Below, piece after piece: positions 1-7,455 of a stretch of DNA of 11,661 nt (position 1 is its first letter; the number at the start of each line of letters is the position of its first letter). The stretch covers positions 1 to 11,661 of the forward strand of contig CANEVG010000076.1 in NCBI GenBank assembly GCA_947442095.1, in the 5' to 3' direction. The position numbers were made by a program, and so were the translations under genes. Source of the DNA: Sphingomonadaceae bacterium. Lineage in GTDB: Bacteria > Pseudomonadota > Alphaproteobacteria > Sphingomonadales > Sphingomonadaceae. The notes beneath the pieces are model-generated. The model searched no databases and was not told the origin of the DNA. It worked only from the letters and a program-made list of their open reading frames with translations.

Positions 1-564
1 ACGCTGCTCACCACCTGGTCACGCGGGCGCACGCTCATGCGCCAGCATATGGCCGAAGGTGCGCTGCCGCTGGAGGTGTTCACAAAGTCTGCGCACAGCA
101 GTGCCGCGCGCGTTCCCGGCACTGCGGTTTTCATGGCCTCGACCGCCGCAGGCGTGCCCTCAGCGCTGCTCCACAACATCAAGCACAACAAGGTGCTGCA
201 TGAACGCGTGGTTGTGCTCACAGTGCAGATCGAGGATGTTCCTGTGGTCGAGGCGGCCGAGCGCGCCAGCGTCAAGGATTTCGGAAATGGCTTCTACCGC
301 CTGACCTTGCGGTTCGGCTTCCTTGAAGAAACCGATGTGCCCGCCGCGCTCGCCGGCGTGACCGTGTGCGGCACGCCGTTCAACATGATGCACACAAGCT
401 TCTTCCTCTCACGCCAGACGCTGATCCCGGCGGATGTGCCGGGCATGGCGCTGTGGCGCGAAAAGCTGTTTGCGTGGATGCTGCGCAATGCGGCAGACGC
501 GATGGGCTTTTTCCGGCTGCCGACCAACCGTGTGGTCGAACTCGGCAGCCAGATGCGGATCTAG
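1..564 (+). CDS. kup: Kup-family potassium uptake transporter, C-terminal part (5' end outside window)
   Basis: The reading frame is open from the first base and ends at TAG 562-564, giving 187 residues. It opens with a TLLTTWSRGR segment, followed by the cytoplasmic C-terminal region of Kup/HAK/KUP proton-coupled K+ importers. Recognisable family elements are PGTAVFMAS, the VPSALLHNIKHNKVLHE stretch, a VVVLTV strand, a GFYRLTLRFGF strand, the FFLSRQTLIP segment, and the LWREKLFAWMLRNAADA helix near the end. The membrane-spanning part lies upstream of the window, so topology and the true start cannot be judged. The ATG at 37 is internal, because homology continues upstream of it. The gene converges with the lipoprotein gene, with only four bases between the stops and no visible terminator hairpin. 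Family assignment is from recognised motifs; transport of K+ is family knowledge. Confidence 0.92.
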   Translation, partial: TLLTTWSRGRTLMRQHMAEGALPLEVFTKSAHSSAARVPGTAVFMASTAAGVPSALLHNIKHNKVLHERVVVLTVQIEDVPVVEAAERASVKDFGNGFYRLTLRFGFLEETDVPAALAGVTVCGTPFNMMHTSFFLSRQTLIPADVPGMALWREKLFAWMLRNAADAMGFFRLPTNRVVELGSQMRI

Positions 565-568
565 TGGA

Positions 569-925
569 TTATTTCGGTGTTTCCGAAGGCTTGCCCTTCA
601 ACTCGTCCCTGGCCTCGCTTGCGCCCTGCTTGATGCGCTCGCCTAGCTTTTCAGCGGCGGTGGAAGCGCGCGTGCCAGCCTTGTTGATGGCGACCCCGGC
701 ATCATCCGCTGCCTCGCCGACATTGTCGGTGGCCCGGCTAGCAGCGGCGCCCATCGAATCTGTGTTCTCGCTTGCGGCAACGCTGGCATCGGTGGCGGCG
801 GCAGACATGTCGTCGCTCGCATAGGCGGCAGTCTCGGCTGCGCTCTCCTGGGCCTTTTCCGAGCAGGCTGAAACGGCAAGAGCGGCAGCTGAACACAAGA
901 ACACGGTTTGGGCAAATTGTCGCAT
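569..925 (-). CDS. small Ala-rich predicted lipoprotein
   Basis: This encodes 118 residues. The N-terminus is a lipoprotein signal: MRQ, a hydrophobic core (FLCSAAALA), then the lipobox VSAC with the lipidated Cys at residue 21. The mature part is very rich in Ala, Ser, Asp, Glu and Lys with almost no aromatic residues. It reads as amphipathic or partly disordered helix (for example AAEKLGERIKQGASEARDEL near the end), resembling LEA/CsbD-like or apolipoprotein-like surface helices. No catalytic motif is seen. A GGAG at 935-938 (minus sense) lies nine bases before the ATG and supports the start. It is probably a periplasmic or outer-membrane-attached protein. A stress or envelope role is only a guess. 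It lies downstream of the PuuD-like gene on the same strand, separated from it by a terminator hairpin. Confidence 0.72.
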   Translation of the reverse strand: MRQFAQTVFLCSAAALAVSACSEKAQESAAETAAYASDDMSAAATDASVAASENTDSMGAAASRATDNVGEAADDAGVAINKAGTRASTAAEKLGERIKQGASEARDELKGKPSETPK

Positions 926-1012
926 GGCAGGGTACTCCGTCCCGTAAGGTCAGGCCCGGTGCAGGCCCTGACGGATAACGCAGCGCCGCAGCGCGGGTTC
1001 CCCAAACGCAAA

Positions 1013-1044
1013 CGGCGCGGCGTCCACCCGGGGACACCGCGCCG
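1013..1044 (-). terminator. GC-rich hairpin terminator after the PuuD-like gene
   Basis: Read on the minus strand, a 13-bp stem (arms at 1044-1032 and 1025-1013, one G-U wobble, loop of six) starts 24 bases after the stop codon at 1069. A moderately U-rich stretch (GUUUGCGUUU) follows directly. This fits a rho-independent terminator for the gene at 1641-1069, and it separates that gene from the lipoprotein gene. The U-tract is interrupted, so efficiency is uncertain. Confidence 0.65.
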
Positions 1045-1068
1045 CCATGTGCGCGAATGATCGTGCGA

Positions 1069-1641
1069 TCAGCCGAGGTTGGCACTGACCATGCAATAAA
1101 GCATCGGCAGCGACAGCAGCAGGTTGGTGCGGCTAGCAAACAGCGCGCGCGGGGCAGCCGCCGCCTTGGCTTCGGCAGTTGCCTCAACCAGGCCGAGGAT
1201 CTTCTGCTGCGCTGGCCAGATGATGAACCACACGTTGAACGCCATGATGATGGCGAGCCACATGCCAAGGCCGATCATGTTGACCGTACCTTCACCCGTG
1301 AAGGTCAACGCCGTGTGCCCATAGCCGCTGACGGCGGCGACCACGAGGCCAGTGATCAGTGTCAGAAGCGCGCCATAGCGGAAGAAGAAGAACACCTTCG
1401 GCGCGATGTGTCCGGTGATCGCCCCCTTCTGTTCGGCGGGGATCTTGGGCATGGTCGGCACCTGCACAAAGTTCAGGTAGTAGAGCAGGCCGATCCACAG
1501 GATGCCAAAGAACGCATGCAGCCAGCGAAACACCGAATTGGTATCAACCGGCGCGGCGGCGTTGAACGCGATCATTACTGCGATAGCGGCAGCAAAGCCA
1601 ACACTGAGCACAAGATGCAGATTTCCAAAGAACTTTGCCAT
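1069..1641 (-). CDS. PuuD N-terminal-domain-like (urate hydroxylase family) membrane protein
   Basis: This encodes 190 residues with about five hydrophobic helices: residues 8-26, 38-59, 87-104, 121-142 and 172-188. The sequence resembles the membrane domain of urate oxidase/hydroxylase PuuD (Urate_ox_N type), including RWLHAFFGILWIGLLYYLNF, a conserved helix with His42, and HIAPKVFFFFRYGA. PuuD proper is longer and carries a C-terminal cytochrome c domain with a CxxCH motif. That part is absent here, so urate oxidation is not supported. No purine catabolism gene is adjacent. I chose ATG 1641 because the family-like sequence begins at MAKFFGNLHL and a GGGGGA (1651-1656) sits nine bases upstream. 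The open frame extends 17 codons further to 1692 without family resemblance. A candidate promoter lies at 1713-1740 and a terminator follows, so it is probably monocistronic. Confidence 0.75.
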   Translation of the reverse strand: MAKFFGNLHLVLSVGFAAAIAVMIAFNAAAPVDTNSVFRWLHAFFGILWIGLLYYLNFVQVPTMPKIPAEQKGAITGHIAPKVFFFFRYGALLTLITGLVVAAVSGYGHTALTFTGEGTVNMIGLGMWLAIIMAFNVWFIIWPAQQKILGLVEATAEAKAAAAPRALFASRTNLLLSLPMLYCMVSANLG

Positions 1642-1712
1642 TTTTTGTTTTCCCCCGAGGAGCGTTTCATGGTGATCCAAGGCTGGCCGCAACCGCCATG
1701 CCTTTGACGCGT

Positions 1713-1740
1713 ATATTAGGGATTATGCCCCGTTTGTCAT
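1713..1740 (-). promoter_or_regulatory. possible sigma70-type promoter for the PuuD-like gene
   Basis: On the minus strand, ATGACA (1740-1735) and TAATAT (1718-1713) are separated by 16 bases. They lie in an unusually AT-rich patch between the ispZ terminator and the gene, implying a leader of about 65 bases. The match to consensus is moderate and was picked by eye. Confidence 0.3.
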
Positions 1741-1765
1741 TGCATTTTAGGGCGATGGTGCTGCC

Positions 1766-1788
1766 CTGTTTCGGCTAGGCCGAAACAG
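1766..1788 (-). terminator. perfect 10-bp hairpin after ispZ, probable operon terminator
   Basis: CTGTTTCGGC, a three-base TAG loop, then the exact complement. It starts ten bases after the ispZ stop at the end of the dapF-mtaB-ftsY-ispZ run. No clear U-tract follows on the minus strand, so it may work as an mRNA 3'-end stabiliser or a Rho-assisted end rather than a classical intrinsic terminator. Confidence 0.55.
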
Positions 1789-1798
1789 CAAACAACGC

Positions 1799-2446
1799 CT
1801 ACCCCGAAGGTGGGTTCTGCTCCACTTCGGCTTCGGAATCCTCGCCAAGGCCATGTTTCAGCAACATCGGGATCTGGCTGAAAGTGAACAGGAACGAGAG
1901 GCCGGTCACACCCCACAGCTTGGCCAGCAACCATGTCTCGAACGACAGGGTCTGGCGCAGCACTTCGTTGAGCCCCGCCAGAACCAGGAAAAACCAGGCC
2001 CAATTGCGCGAGAGTTTCCGCCAGCCTTCTTCCGAAAGCCCGTCGAACGCGCTTTGCAGCAGGAGGCGCAGCATTGGCTTTCCGCGCAGGAGGCCGCCGA
2101 ACAGCACCGCGGCAAACAGCAGGTAGATCGCGGTCGGCTTGATCTGGATCCACACCGGATCGCCGAGGAACACGGTCAGCGAGCCGAACCCGATGATCAG
2201 GATCGTCGAAAGCCACAGCATCGGCGAGATGTGCCCCAGCCGCCACTTTGAGACGATCAGCGCGATCACCGTCGCGCCCATGAAAACCACCGTGCTCTTG
2301 GTCACGGCAACTGCTGCGCCCAATTCTTGCGATCCGGCATCCTTCGGGCTGAAATACCGATACGCCAGGAAGAACACGAGCAGCGGGCCATAGTCGACCG
2401 CCAGATTGACCCATGATGACTTGGGCTTGGACTTGACTTCGCTCAC
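1799..2446 (-). CDS. ispZ: inner membrane septation protein IspZ/YciB
   Basis: This encodes 215 residues with five to six hydrophobic helices, fitting the YciB/IspZ (intracellular septation protein A) family. Family-like elements are the N-terminal VDYGPLLVFFLAYRYF helix, the SKWRLGHISPMLW and GDPVWIQIKPT loops, GGLLRGKPML, and the SEEGWRKLSRNWAWFFLVLAGLNE helix. The last helix is FLFTFSQIPMLLKHG, followed by a short acidic tail. In enterobacteria this protein affects septation and envelope integrity; its biochemical activity is not settled. The start is GTG at 2446, overlapping the ftsY stop as GTGA, so translation is probably coupled to ftsY. It is the last gene of the operon and is followed by a perfect hairpin. 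Confidence 0.93.
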   Translation of the reverse strand: MSEVKSKPKSSWVNLAVDYGPLLVFFLAYRYFSPKDAGSQELGAAVAVTKSTVVFMGATVIALIVSKWRLGHISPMLWLSTILIIGFGSLTVFLGDPVWIQIKPTAIYLLFAAVLFGGLLRGKPMLRLLLQSAFDGLSEEGWRKLSRNWAWFFLVLAGLNEVLRQTLSFETWLLAKLWGVTGLSFLFTFSQIPMLLKHGLGEDSEAEVEQNPPSG

Positions 2447-3390
2447 CGCACCACTCCTGCGATCACCTTGGCGACAAGATCGGGATCGAAAGGCCTGAGG
2501 TCATCGATCTTTTCGCCAACGCCGATGGCATGGATCGGCAGGCCGTATTGCTCGGCCGCCGCCACCAGCACGCCGCCGCGCGCGGTGCCGTCCAGCTTGG
2601 TCATGATCAGGCCGGTCACGCCGGCCACTTCCTTGAAAATCTCGATCTGCTGCAGCGCGTTCTGTCCGTTGGTGGCATCGAGCACCAGCACGACGTCATG
2701 TGGCGCCTCCGGGTTCAGGCGGCCCAGCACGCGGCGGACCTTGGCCAGCTCGTCCATCAGCTCGCGCTTGTTCTGGAGGCGGCCGGCGGTGTCCACGATC
2801 AGCGTGTCGATACCCTTGTCGGTTGCAGCCTTTACCGCATCGAACACGATCGAGGCCGGGTCGCCGCCTTCGGGGCCGGTCACGATCTCGATGCCAAGCC
2901 GCTCTGCCCAGACCTTGAGCTGGCCGATCGCGGCGGCGCGGAAGGTGTCGCCTGCCGCCAGCATTACCGAATAGTCCTGTTCCTGGAACAGGTGCGCCAG
3001 CTTGGCGATGGTTGTGGTCTTTCCTGAACCATTCACGCCAATCACGAGGATCACTTGCGGGCGCGGGAAGGCCACGATTTCCAGCGGCTTTGCCACCGGG
3101 CGCAAAATTGCGGCAATCTCGGCGGCGACCGCTTCGGCCAGCGCGGCTTCGTCCAGCCCCTTTTCGAAGCGTCCGGTCGCCAGTTTTTCGCGAATACGTG
3201 ACGCGGCACTTGGGCCTAGGTCCGAGAGGATCAGCGCGTCCTCCAGGTCGTCAAGCTGCGTATCGCTCAGCCGCGTCGCGCCGGTGATCCCGGCGAGGTT
3301 CTCGGTCAGGCGTTCGGATGTCTTGCGCAGGCCTCCCAGCAACCGGTCGGTCCAGCCCGCGTCGGTGGATGCGCTGTTATCAGAAGTCAT
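2443..3390 (-). CDS. ftsY: signal recognition particle receptor FtsY (SRP GTPase)
   Basis: This encodes 315 residues. After a short N-terminal region comes the NG domain: a helical N part (about 13-95) and a GTPase with G1 GVNGSGKTTT (118-127), DTFRAAA (148-154), G3 DTAGR (200-204), G4 TKLDGTARGG (264-273) and GVGEKIDDLRPF (290-301). FtsY docks Ffh-ribosome-nascent-chain complexes at the inner membrane, and both GTPases hydrolyse GTP to hand over the translocon substrate. The long acidic A domain of E. coli FtsY is missing, as in many alphaproteobacteria; residues 13-36 may form the amphipathic membrane-targeting helix. The start is ATG 3390, overlapping the mtaB stop as ATGA. The open frame runs on to 3690, but that upstream part is only mtaB antisense-frame noise. 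The stop overlaps the ispZ start. Confidence 0.97.
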   Translation of the reverse strand: MTSDNSASTDAGWTDRLLGGLRKTSERLTENLAGITGATRLSDTQLDDLEDALILSDLGPSAASRIREKLATGRFEKGLDEAALAEAVAAEIAAILRPVAKPLEIVAFPRPQVILVIGVNGSGKTTTIAKLAHLFQEQDYSVMLAAGDTFRAAAIGQLKVWAERLGIEIVTGPEGGDPASIVFDAVKAATDKGIDTLIVDTAGRLQNKRELMDELAKVRRVLGRLNPEAPHDVVLVLDATNGQNALQQIEIFKEVAGVTGLIMTKLDGTARGGVLVAAAEQYGLPIHAIGVGEKIDDLRPFDPDLVAKVIAGVVR

Positions 3391-4562
3391 TCCAGCAGGC
3401 CTTCGGTGATCCGGATCGGGGTAATGGTGACAAGCTGCCCGGGCAAAGCACCCTCGTGCAATCGGTAGGCGGCGAATTCTGCGGAATGGCCGGTCCCGTC
3501 GCGTTCGGCAAGCACTTCGCGCGGCTTGCCGATCAGGCCCTGCAGCCATGCGGCACGTGTTTGCGCGACAGCAGCGCGCACTTCGGCGGCCCGTTCGCGC
3601 ACCAGTGGCGGCGGCACCCCAGGCATGCGCGCGGCGGGCGTGCCGGGGCGGGGAGAGTAGGGGAACACATGGCCGTGGACCACGGCGCATTCGCGCACGA
3701 TTCTCACATTGTCGGCATGCATGGCCGCGTCCTCGGTGGGAAAGCCCGCGATAAGGTCTGCGCCGATGGCGATCTGAGGGCGCGCACTGCGCAGCCGCTC
3801 TGCGAGCGCGATCGCCTGCGCGCGGCTGTGGCGGCGCTTCATCCGCTTCAGGATAATGTCGCTGCCCGATTGCAGCGAGAGGTGCACATGCGGCATGACC
3901 CGCGTCTCGCCGGTGATCAATTCGAATAGCAGGTCGTCGATCTCGATCCCGTCGAGCGAGGAGAGCCGCAGCCGGGGCAGAGCAGGAAACGCACGCAGGA
4001 TCGCTGCCACCAGCGCGCCCAGGCGCGGCGTGCCCGGCAAGTCTCCGCCCCAGCTGGTCACGTCGACGCCCGTGAGCACGATCTCGTTCACGCCTGCCGC
4101 GAGGTGCCCTTCGATGGCGCGCCGCACAGCCTCCACGCTGAGTGAAACGCTGGCCCCGCGCCCCTGCGGAATAATGCAGAACGTGCAGGCATGATCGCAG
4201 CCCGTCTGCACCGGCACGAAGGCGCGGGTGTGCTTCGTGCTTGGCGCTGCAAGTGCAGGGCGGGCCTGCCAGGCCGCCGGATCGAGCTTGGCCGGATTGG
4301 CGACCACACCGTCCACTTCGGGCATCGCCGAAAAGTCCTCGGGCGAGATCGTTGCCGCGCAGCCTGTCACCAGCAGCCGCGCATCCGGATGCGCGGCGCG
4401 CAGCCGCCGCACCGCGCGGCGTGATTGGCGCACGGCCTCGGCCGTCACTGCGCAGGAATTGACCACGACCGTGTGCCGGTCAGCGCCCGCGATCAGGCCC
4501 CGGATCGTCTCGCTCTCCGCCAGATTGAGCCGGCAGCCGAGCGTGACCACCGCCTCGCTCAC
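3387..4562 (-). CDS. mtaB: tRNA (t6A37) methylthiotransferase MtaB
   Basis: This encodes 391 residues. It is a radical-SAM methylthiotransferase converting t6A to ms2t6A at position 37 of ANN-decoding tRNAs. The N-terminal MTTase domain has the three cluster cysteines C10 (TLGCRLN), C37 (VNSCAVT) and C68 (VTGCAA). The radical SAM CxxxCxxC is C122/C126/C129 (GCDHACTFCIIPQGRG). Downstream are LTGVDVTSWG, LRLSSLDGIEIDD, HVHLSLQSGSD, MKRRHSR and ADLIAGFPTED, and a C-terminal TRAM-like stretch. CRLNLAES and the GVDVTSWG loop favour MtaB over MiaB or RimO. The start is GTG 4562, the first possible start after an in-frame stop at 4571-4569, ten bases after the dapF stop. No strong ribosome site is visible, so translation may depend on dapF. 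The stop overlaps ftsY. Confidence 0.95.
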   Translation of the reverse strand: MSEAVVTLGCRLNLAESETIRGLIAGADRHTVVVNSCAVTAEAVRQSRRAVRRLRAAHPDARLLVTGCAATISPEDFSAMPEVDGVVANPAKLDPAAWQARPALAAPSTKHTRAFVPVQTGCDHACTFCIIPQGRGASVSLSVEAVRRAIEGHLAAGVNEIVLTGVDVTSWGGDLPGTPRLGALVAAILRAFPALPRLRLSSLDGIEIDDLLFELITGETRVMPHVHLSLQSGSDIILKRMKRRHSRAQAIALAERLRSARPQIAIGADLIAGFPTEDAAMHADNVRIVRECAVVHGHVFPYSPRPGTPAARMPGVPPPLVRERAAEVRAAVAQTRAAWLQGLIGKPREVLAERDGTGHSAEFAAYRLHEGALPGQLVTITPIRITEGLLE

Positions 4563-4572
4563 AGCAGGTCAC

Positions 4573-5394
4573 TCATAGGGGATAGTCCGCGTCGTCGAAG
4601 GTGCCGGAAAAGCTGTGCGCAGCGGGCCCGGTCATCAGGATTGTCCCGCCTGCAGTCCACGCGATTTCCAGCGGCCCGCCGGGCAGATCGACCTGCACCG
4701 GGCCCGTTACCAGCCGCCGCCGAAGCGCCAGCACCGCCGCCGCGCAGGCCCCAGTGCCGCAGGCCCGGGTGAGGCCCGCGCCGCGCTCCCACACGCGCAG
4801 CTTAATGTGGCTTGGCCCCAAAACGCTGGCGACGCCGACATTGACCTTCTCCGGAAACAGCGGGTCGGTTTCGATGACCGGCCCCAGCCGCGCGAGATCA
4901 ACCGCATCGGCATCGTCCACGAAGAACACCACATGCGGATTGCCGACATTGACCGCAGCGGGGGTTTCCAGCGTCTCCCAGCCCACCGGCATTGACATGG
5001 TGTCCATGGGATAGGCGAGGGGAATGGCATCCCACTCAAACCGCGCCGGGCCCATATCGACCGATGCACCCGATGCCGTCGCGCTGGAGGTGATCGCGCC
5101 GCCCAGTGTTTCGATCCGCTGCTCGCCCCCGAGCAGCAGGCCAACCGCGCGCGCAGCATTGCCGCAGGCTTCCACTTCGCTGCCATCGGCGTTGAAGATG
5201 CGCATGCACACATCGGCCGTTGCGGAGGCCTCGAGCATGATCAACTGGTCGCAGCCGATGCCCGTGCGCCGCTCGGCCAGCGCGGCAGCGCGCGCGGCAG
5301 ACATCGCGACCGGCCCGGTTGCTGCCGCACCGCGCGCATCGATCACGATGAAATCGTTGCCAAGGCCATGCATCTTGCGGAACGGAACAAGCAT
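4573..5394 (-). CDS. dapF: diaminopimelate epimerase
   Basis: This encodes 273 residues. It interconverts LL- and meso-diaminopimelate, giving the precursor of lysine and peptidoglycan. The N-terminus FRKMHGLGNDFIVID is diagnostic. The two catalytic cysteines are present: C77 in EACGNAARAVG and C212 in RACGTGACAAA. GNPHVVFFVDD (151-161) and the WERGAGLT substrate loop (202-209) are also intact, and the length fits the family. The start is ATG 5394. An in-frame ATG at codon 8 is possible, but the preceding residues match the family. Neither start has a clear Shine-Dalgarno, and a small perfect hairpin sits 13-28 bases upstream. It is first in the operon with mtaB, ftsY and ispZ; the promoter was not identified and may lie within the c-di-GMP pseudogene. 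Confidence 0.97.
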   Translation of the reverse strand: MLVPFRKMHGLGNDFIVIDARGAAATGPVAMSAARAAALAERRTGIGCDQLIMLEASATADVCMRIFNADGSEVEACGNAARAVGLLLGGEQRIETLGGAITSSATASGASVDMGPARFEWDAIPLAYPMDTMSMPVGWETLETPAAVNVGNPHVVFFVDDADAVDLARLGPVIETDPLFPEKVNVGVASVLGPSHIKLRVWERGAGLTRACGTGACAAAVLALRRRLVTGPVQVDLPGGPLEIAWTAGGTILMTGPAAHSFSGTFDDADYPL

Positions 5395-5406
5395 GGCCGG
5401 CGTCTA

Positions 5407-5422
5407 GGGCGCAATCGCGCCC
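5407..5422 (-). repeat. perfect short hairpin between the pseudogene and dapF
   Basis: Arms of six (GGGCGC / GCGCCC) surround a four-base loop in the 35-base gap before dapF. No U-tract follows. It may be the remnant terminator of the GGDEF-EAL gene, or a structure in the dapF leader where a Shine-Dalgarno is lacking. Confidence 0.4.
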
Positions 5423-5429
5423 GCTGCAA

Positions 5430-7163
5430 TCAGCCGTTTGCGGCCGCAGGGGCTTCCGGTTCTTTTCGCGGTTCCTCGAGTGAGGGGTGCTCTGTCCACC
5501 CGCGCAGCAGATCATGCCGCGCCAGCGCCGCGCGCACCGCACCCGCCGAGGCGGGCTTCCTATAAAGCTAGCCCTGACCCTTGAACGTGCCGAAGTTGCA
5601 CAAGGCACCGAGCACCTCTGGGGACTCGATGCCCTCTGCGGTTGTCGGCAGCGCCACCCCAGCGAGGAGATCGCCTCGACAATCGAGGCGCTGTCCGCGC
5701 TGCTGCCCAGCGTGGAGATGAAGCTGGGGTCGATCTTGATCCGGTCGAACGGCAGCGTGCGCGGTTGCGCAAGGCCGGAATAGACCGTGCCGAAATCATC
5801 AAGGCTCACGCGGATATCCTGATGCTTGATGCTGGTGATCAGCGCGCGCACCACGCCGATGTAATCGTGCAGGCAGGTCTCGGTGATCTCGACTTCCAGC
5901 CGGGCGGGCGGGAAGTTGGCCTCGACCAGCATTCTGATTAGCCTCTGCGCGAGCCAAGGATCGCGCAGCTGCAAGGGCGACATATTGACCGATAGCGTCA
6001 GCCAAGCATCCCAGTCCTTCGGGTCTTCCAGCGCAAGCTTGATCAGGGTTTCCGAAAGCTCGGCAATCAGGCCGATATCCTCGGCCTCCGGAATGAACAT
6101 GTCCGGGCTGATAAGCTCGCGGCGCGGGGAAACCCACCGCGCGAGCATTTCGAAGCCGGTGATCTCGCCAGTGTCGGTATCGGCCTGCTTCTCGCAGAAG
6201 GGCACGAACTCACCGCGTGGCAGACCTTCGCGAATGCCGTGCTCCAGATCACTGCGCAGGCGCAGTTCCTGCTCCATGCCCGGTTCGAACCAGACGAAGC
6301 GGTTCCGCCCCTACTTCTTGGCCTGATACATGGCCAGATCCGCCCGGTGCCGCACATCCTGCACGCGCTGCGCCCTATCTGCCCGAGGGTCGTTTACGGG
6401 GATTGCAATGCCGTTCGATGCCGTCACTTCGGCGCGGATGTTGCCGCTGCTGATCGGGACAGCCAGAGCATCGTTGATTTGCAAGGGCCAGCCGCTCGAT
6501 GGCGGCCTCGCTGCCGGGCTGCAGGATGGTGCTGCAGATGAGTTCGTCGCCGCCCAGCTGCGCCAGAACCTGGCGATTGGGCAGGAGCGCCCCGAGCCGC
6601 CGCGCGGTTTCCACGAGCACGGCATCGCCTACTTGCTGGCCATGCAAGCCATTGGATCGCTTGAACTTGCCGAGGTCGACCATCATCACGATCACCTCGC
6701 CTCAGCTGGCCTCGGCACCGCCCAGCAGCTCTGCCATGGCCGCATCGAGGCTGGGCCGGTTCAGGCACCCGGTCAGGGCGTCGGTGTCGGCAAGGCGCTT
6801 TGCGGCTTCCTCGGCCCTGCGCCGCTCGCCCATCTGTGCGCCCAGCGCTGCATTGCGGCGCCGCCCCGGAATGAGCAGCGCGATATTGAGCATCAGGGCA
6901 TTGCACAGCAGGACATTGGGGCTGCCCACCCCGTAGAACTGGCTGCGCAGGATGCCGGTGAGCACGGTCGAGCCGGTGCCGACAAACAGAATGATTGCGG
7001 TCGCCACAATGCCGATTGCGACCAGACTGCGATCGGCGCGTTCAAACACGGCATGCGGTGCGGCATTCGGCGCGGTGGGGAAAGCAGGGCCGGCTGCAGC
7101 ATCGGGCGCATCGGGCATCAGCCCGAACCCTACGTCAGCACTGCCCTCCAAACCGTTCGCCAT
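5430..7163 (-). pseudogene. degraded membrane-anchored GGDEF-EAL cyclic-di-GMP protein
   Basis: The intact gene would have encoded about 575 residues: two membrane helices, a charged linker, GGDEF (from DALTGCLNR, with LGGDEL) and EAL (GFEMLARW, LSVNMSP, LEVEITET, SLDDFGT, RIKIDPSF, AEGIE). In my translation it is broken five times. The lesions are an in-frame TGA at 6704-6702, a +1 shift at an A-run near 6480-6478, an in-frame TAG at 6313-6311 right after AMYQAKK, a -1 shift in a G-run at 5660-5657, and an in-frame TAG at 5570-5568 where a Tyr is expected (GQG-x-LY). Homology carries on in order through all of them, to TGA 5432-5430. The first stop precedes the GGDE motif, so no full cyclase can be made. 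The -1 shift removes the AEGIE motif from the long EAL piece. An alternative start is GTG 7199. It lies upstream of dapF, same strand. Confidence 0.85.
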
Positions 7164-7455
7164 GTGGGATCGCCCATTCCTTTGGGGATCATGCGCCACG
7201 CTCTACGCATTTGCTCTGAAGTTTCGGTTATGCCCGAATTTCCGGGCGCACGGCTTTGCGGTCTTGAGGCAGGCCGCGCACGGGCACTTGCGCCGAACCC
7301 GTCCTTCGCGTAAGCGCCTCATTCTGTCGTGCCGATTTTGTCCGGTGGCAGGTTTTGGCTTTCGGTTTCCGTCATGGACGCCATACGCTGGTCGGCGAGG
7401 TTTCGCCCACCGGCGTTTTTCGCGTTTCACGACCCACCGGAAAAGGAGCATGCGC
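7164..7455. other. divergent intergenic region between the GGDEF-EAL pseudogene and ffh
   Basis: About 290 bases. It should hold the ffh promoter and the former promoter of the pseudogene. I see no convincing -35/-10 pair, riboswitch or SRP RNA (no GGTCAGGTCCGGAAGG-like core), only a weak five-base inverted repeat around 7232-7247. The ffh frame is open through here but shows no protein-family resemblance. Confidence 0.5.
7444..7448 (+). promoter_or_regulatory. ribosome binding site that favours the GTG start of ffh
   Basis: AGGAG ends one base before ATG 7450, too close for use. It lies seven bases before GTG 7456, an ideal distance. It therefore argues for the GTG start. Confidence 0.65.

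Noticed and set aside
1642..1692. 17-residue N-terminal extension of the PuuD-like protein
   Set aside because: The ribosome site and the hydrophobic family start both fit ATG 1641 better.
1057..1707. Plus-strand open frame of 216 codons opposite the PuuD-like gene
   Set aside because: The opposite strand encodes a clean five-helix membrane protein; this frame is charged, unstructured complement sequence.
3391..3690. 100-codon N-terminal extension of ftsY
   Set aside because: It lies inside mtaB, is Arg/Ala-rich without family similarity, and the ATGA overlap gives a natural start at 3390.
6470..6490. Programmed frameshift in the GGDEF-EAL gene
   Set aside because: No slippery heptamer with a downstream structure is evident, and four further lesions make plain decay the simpler reading.
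6330..7313. Plus-strand open frame of 327 codons opposite the GGDEF-EAL pseudogene
   Set aside because: The minus strand carries clear GGDEF and EAL motifs in order, so the plus frame is a shadow.
7200..7449. 4.5S SRP RNA gene next to ffh
   Set aside because: The conserved GGTCAGGTCCGGAAGG-like core is not present on either strand.
6952..7455. N-terminal extension of ffh into the upstream region
   Set aside because: No resemblance to Ffh, it runs antisense to the pseudogene, and AGGAG marks the start near 7456.
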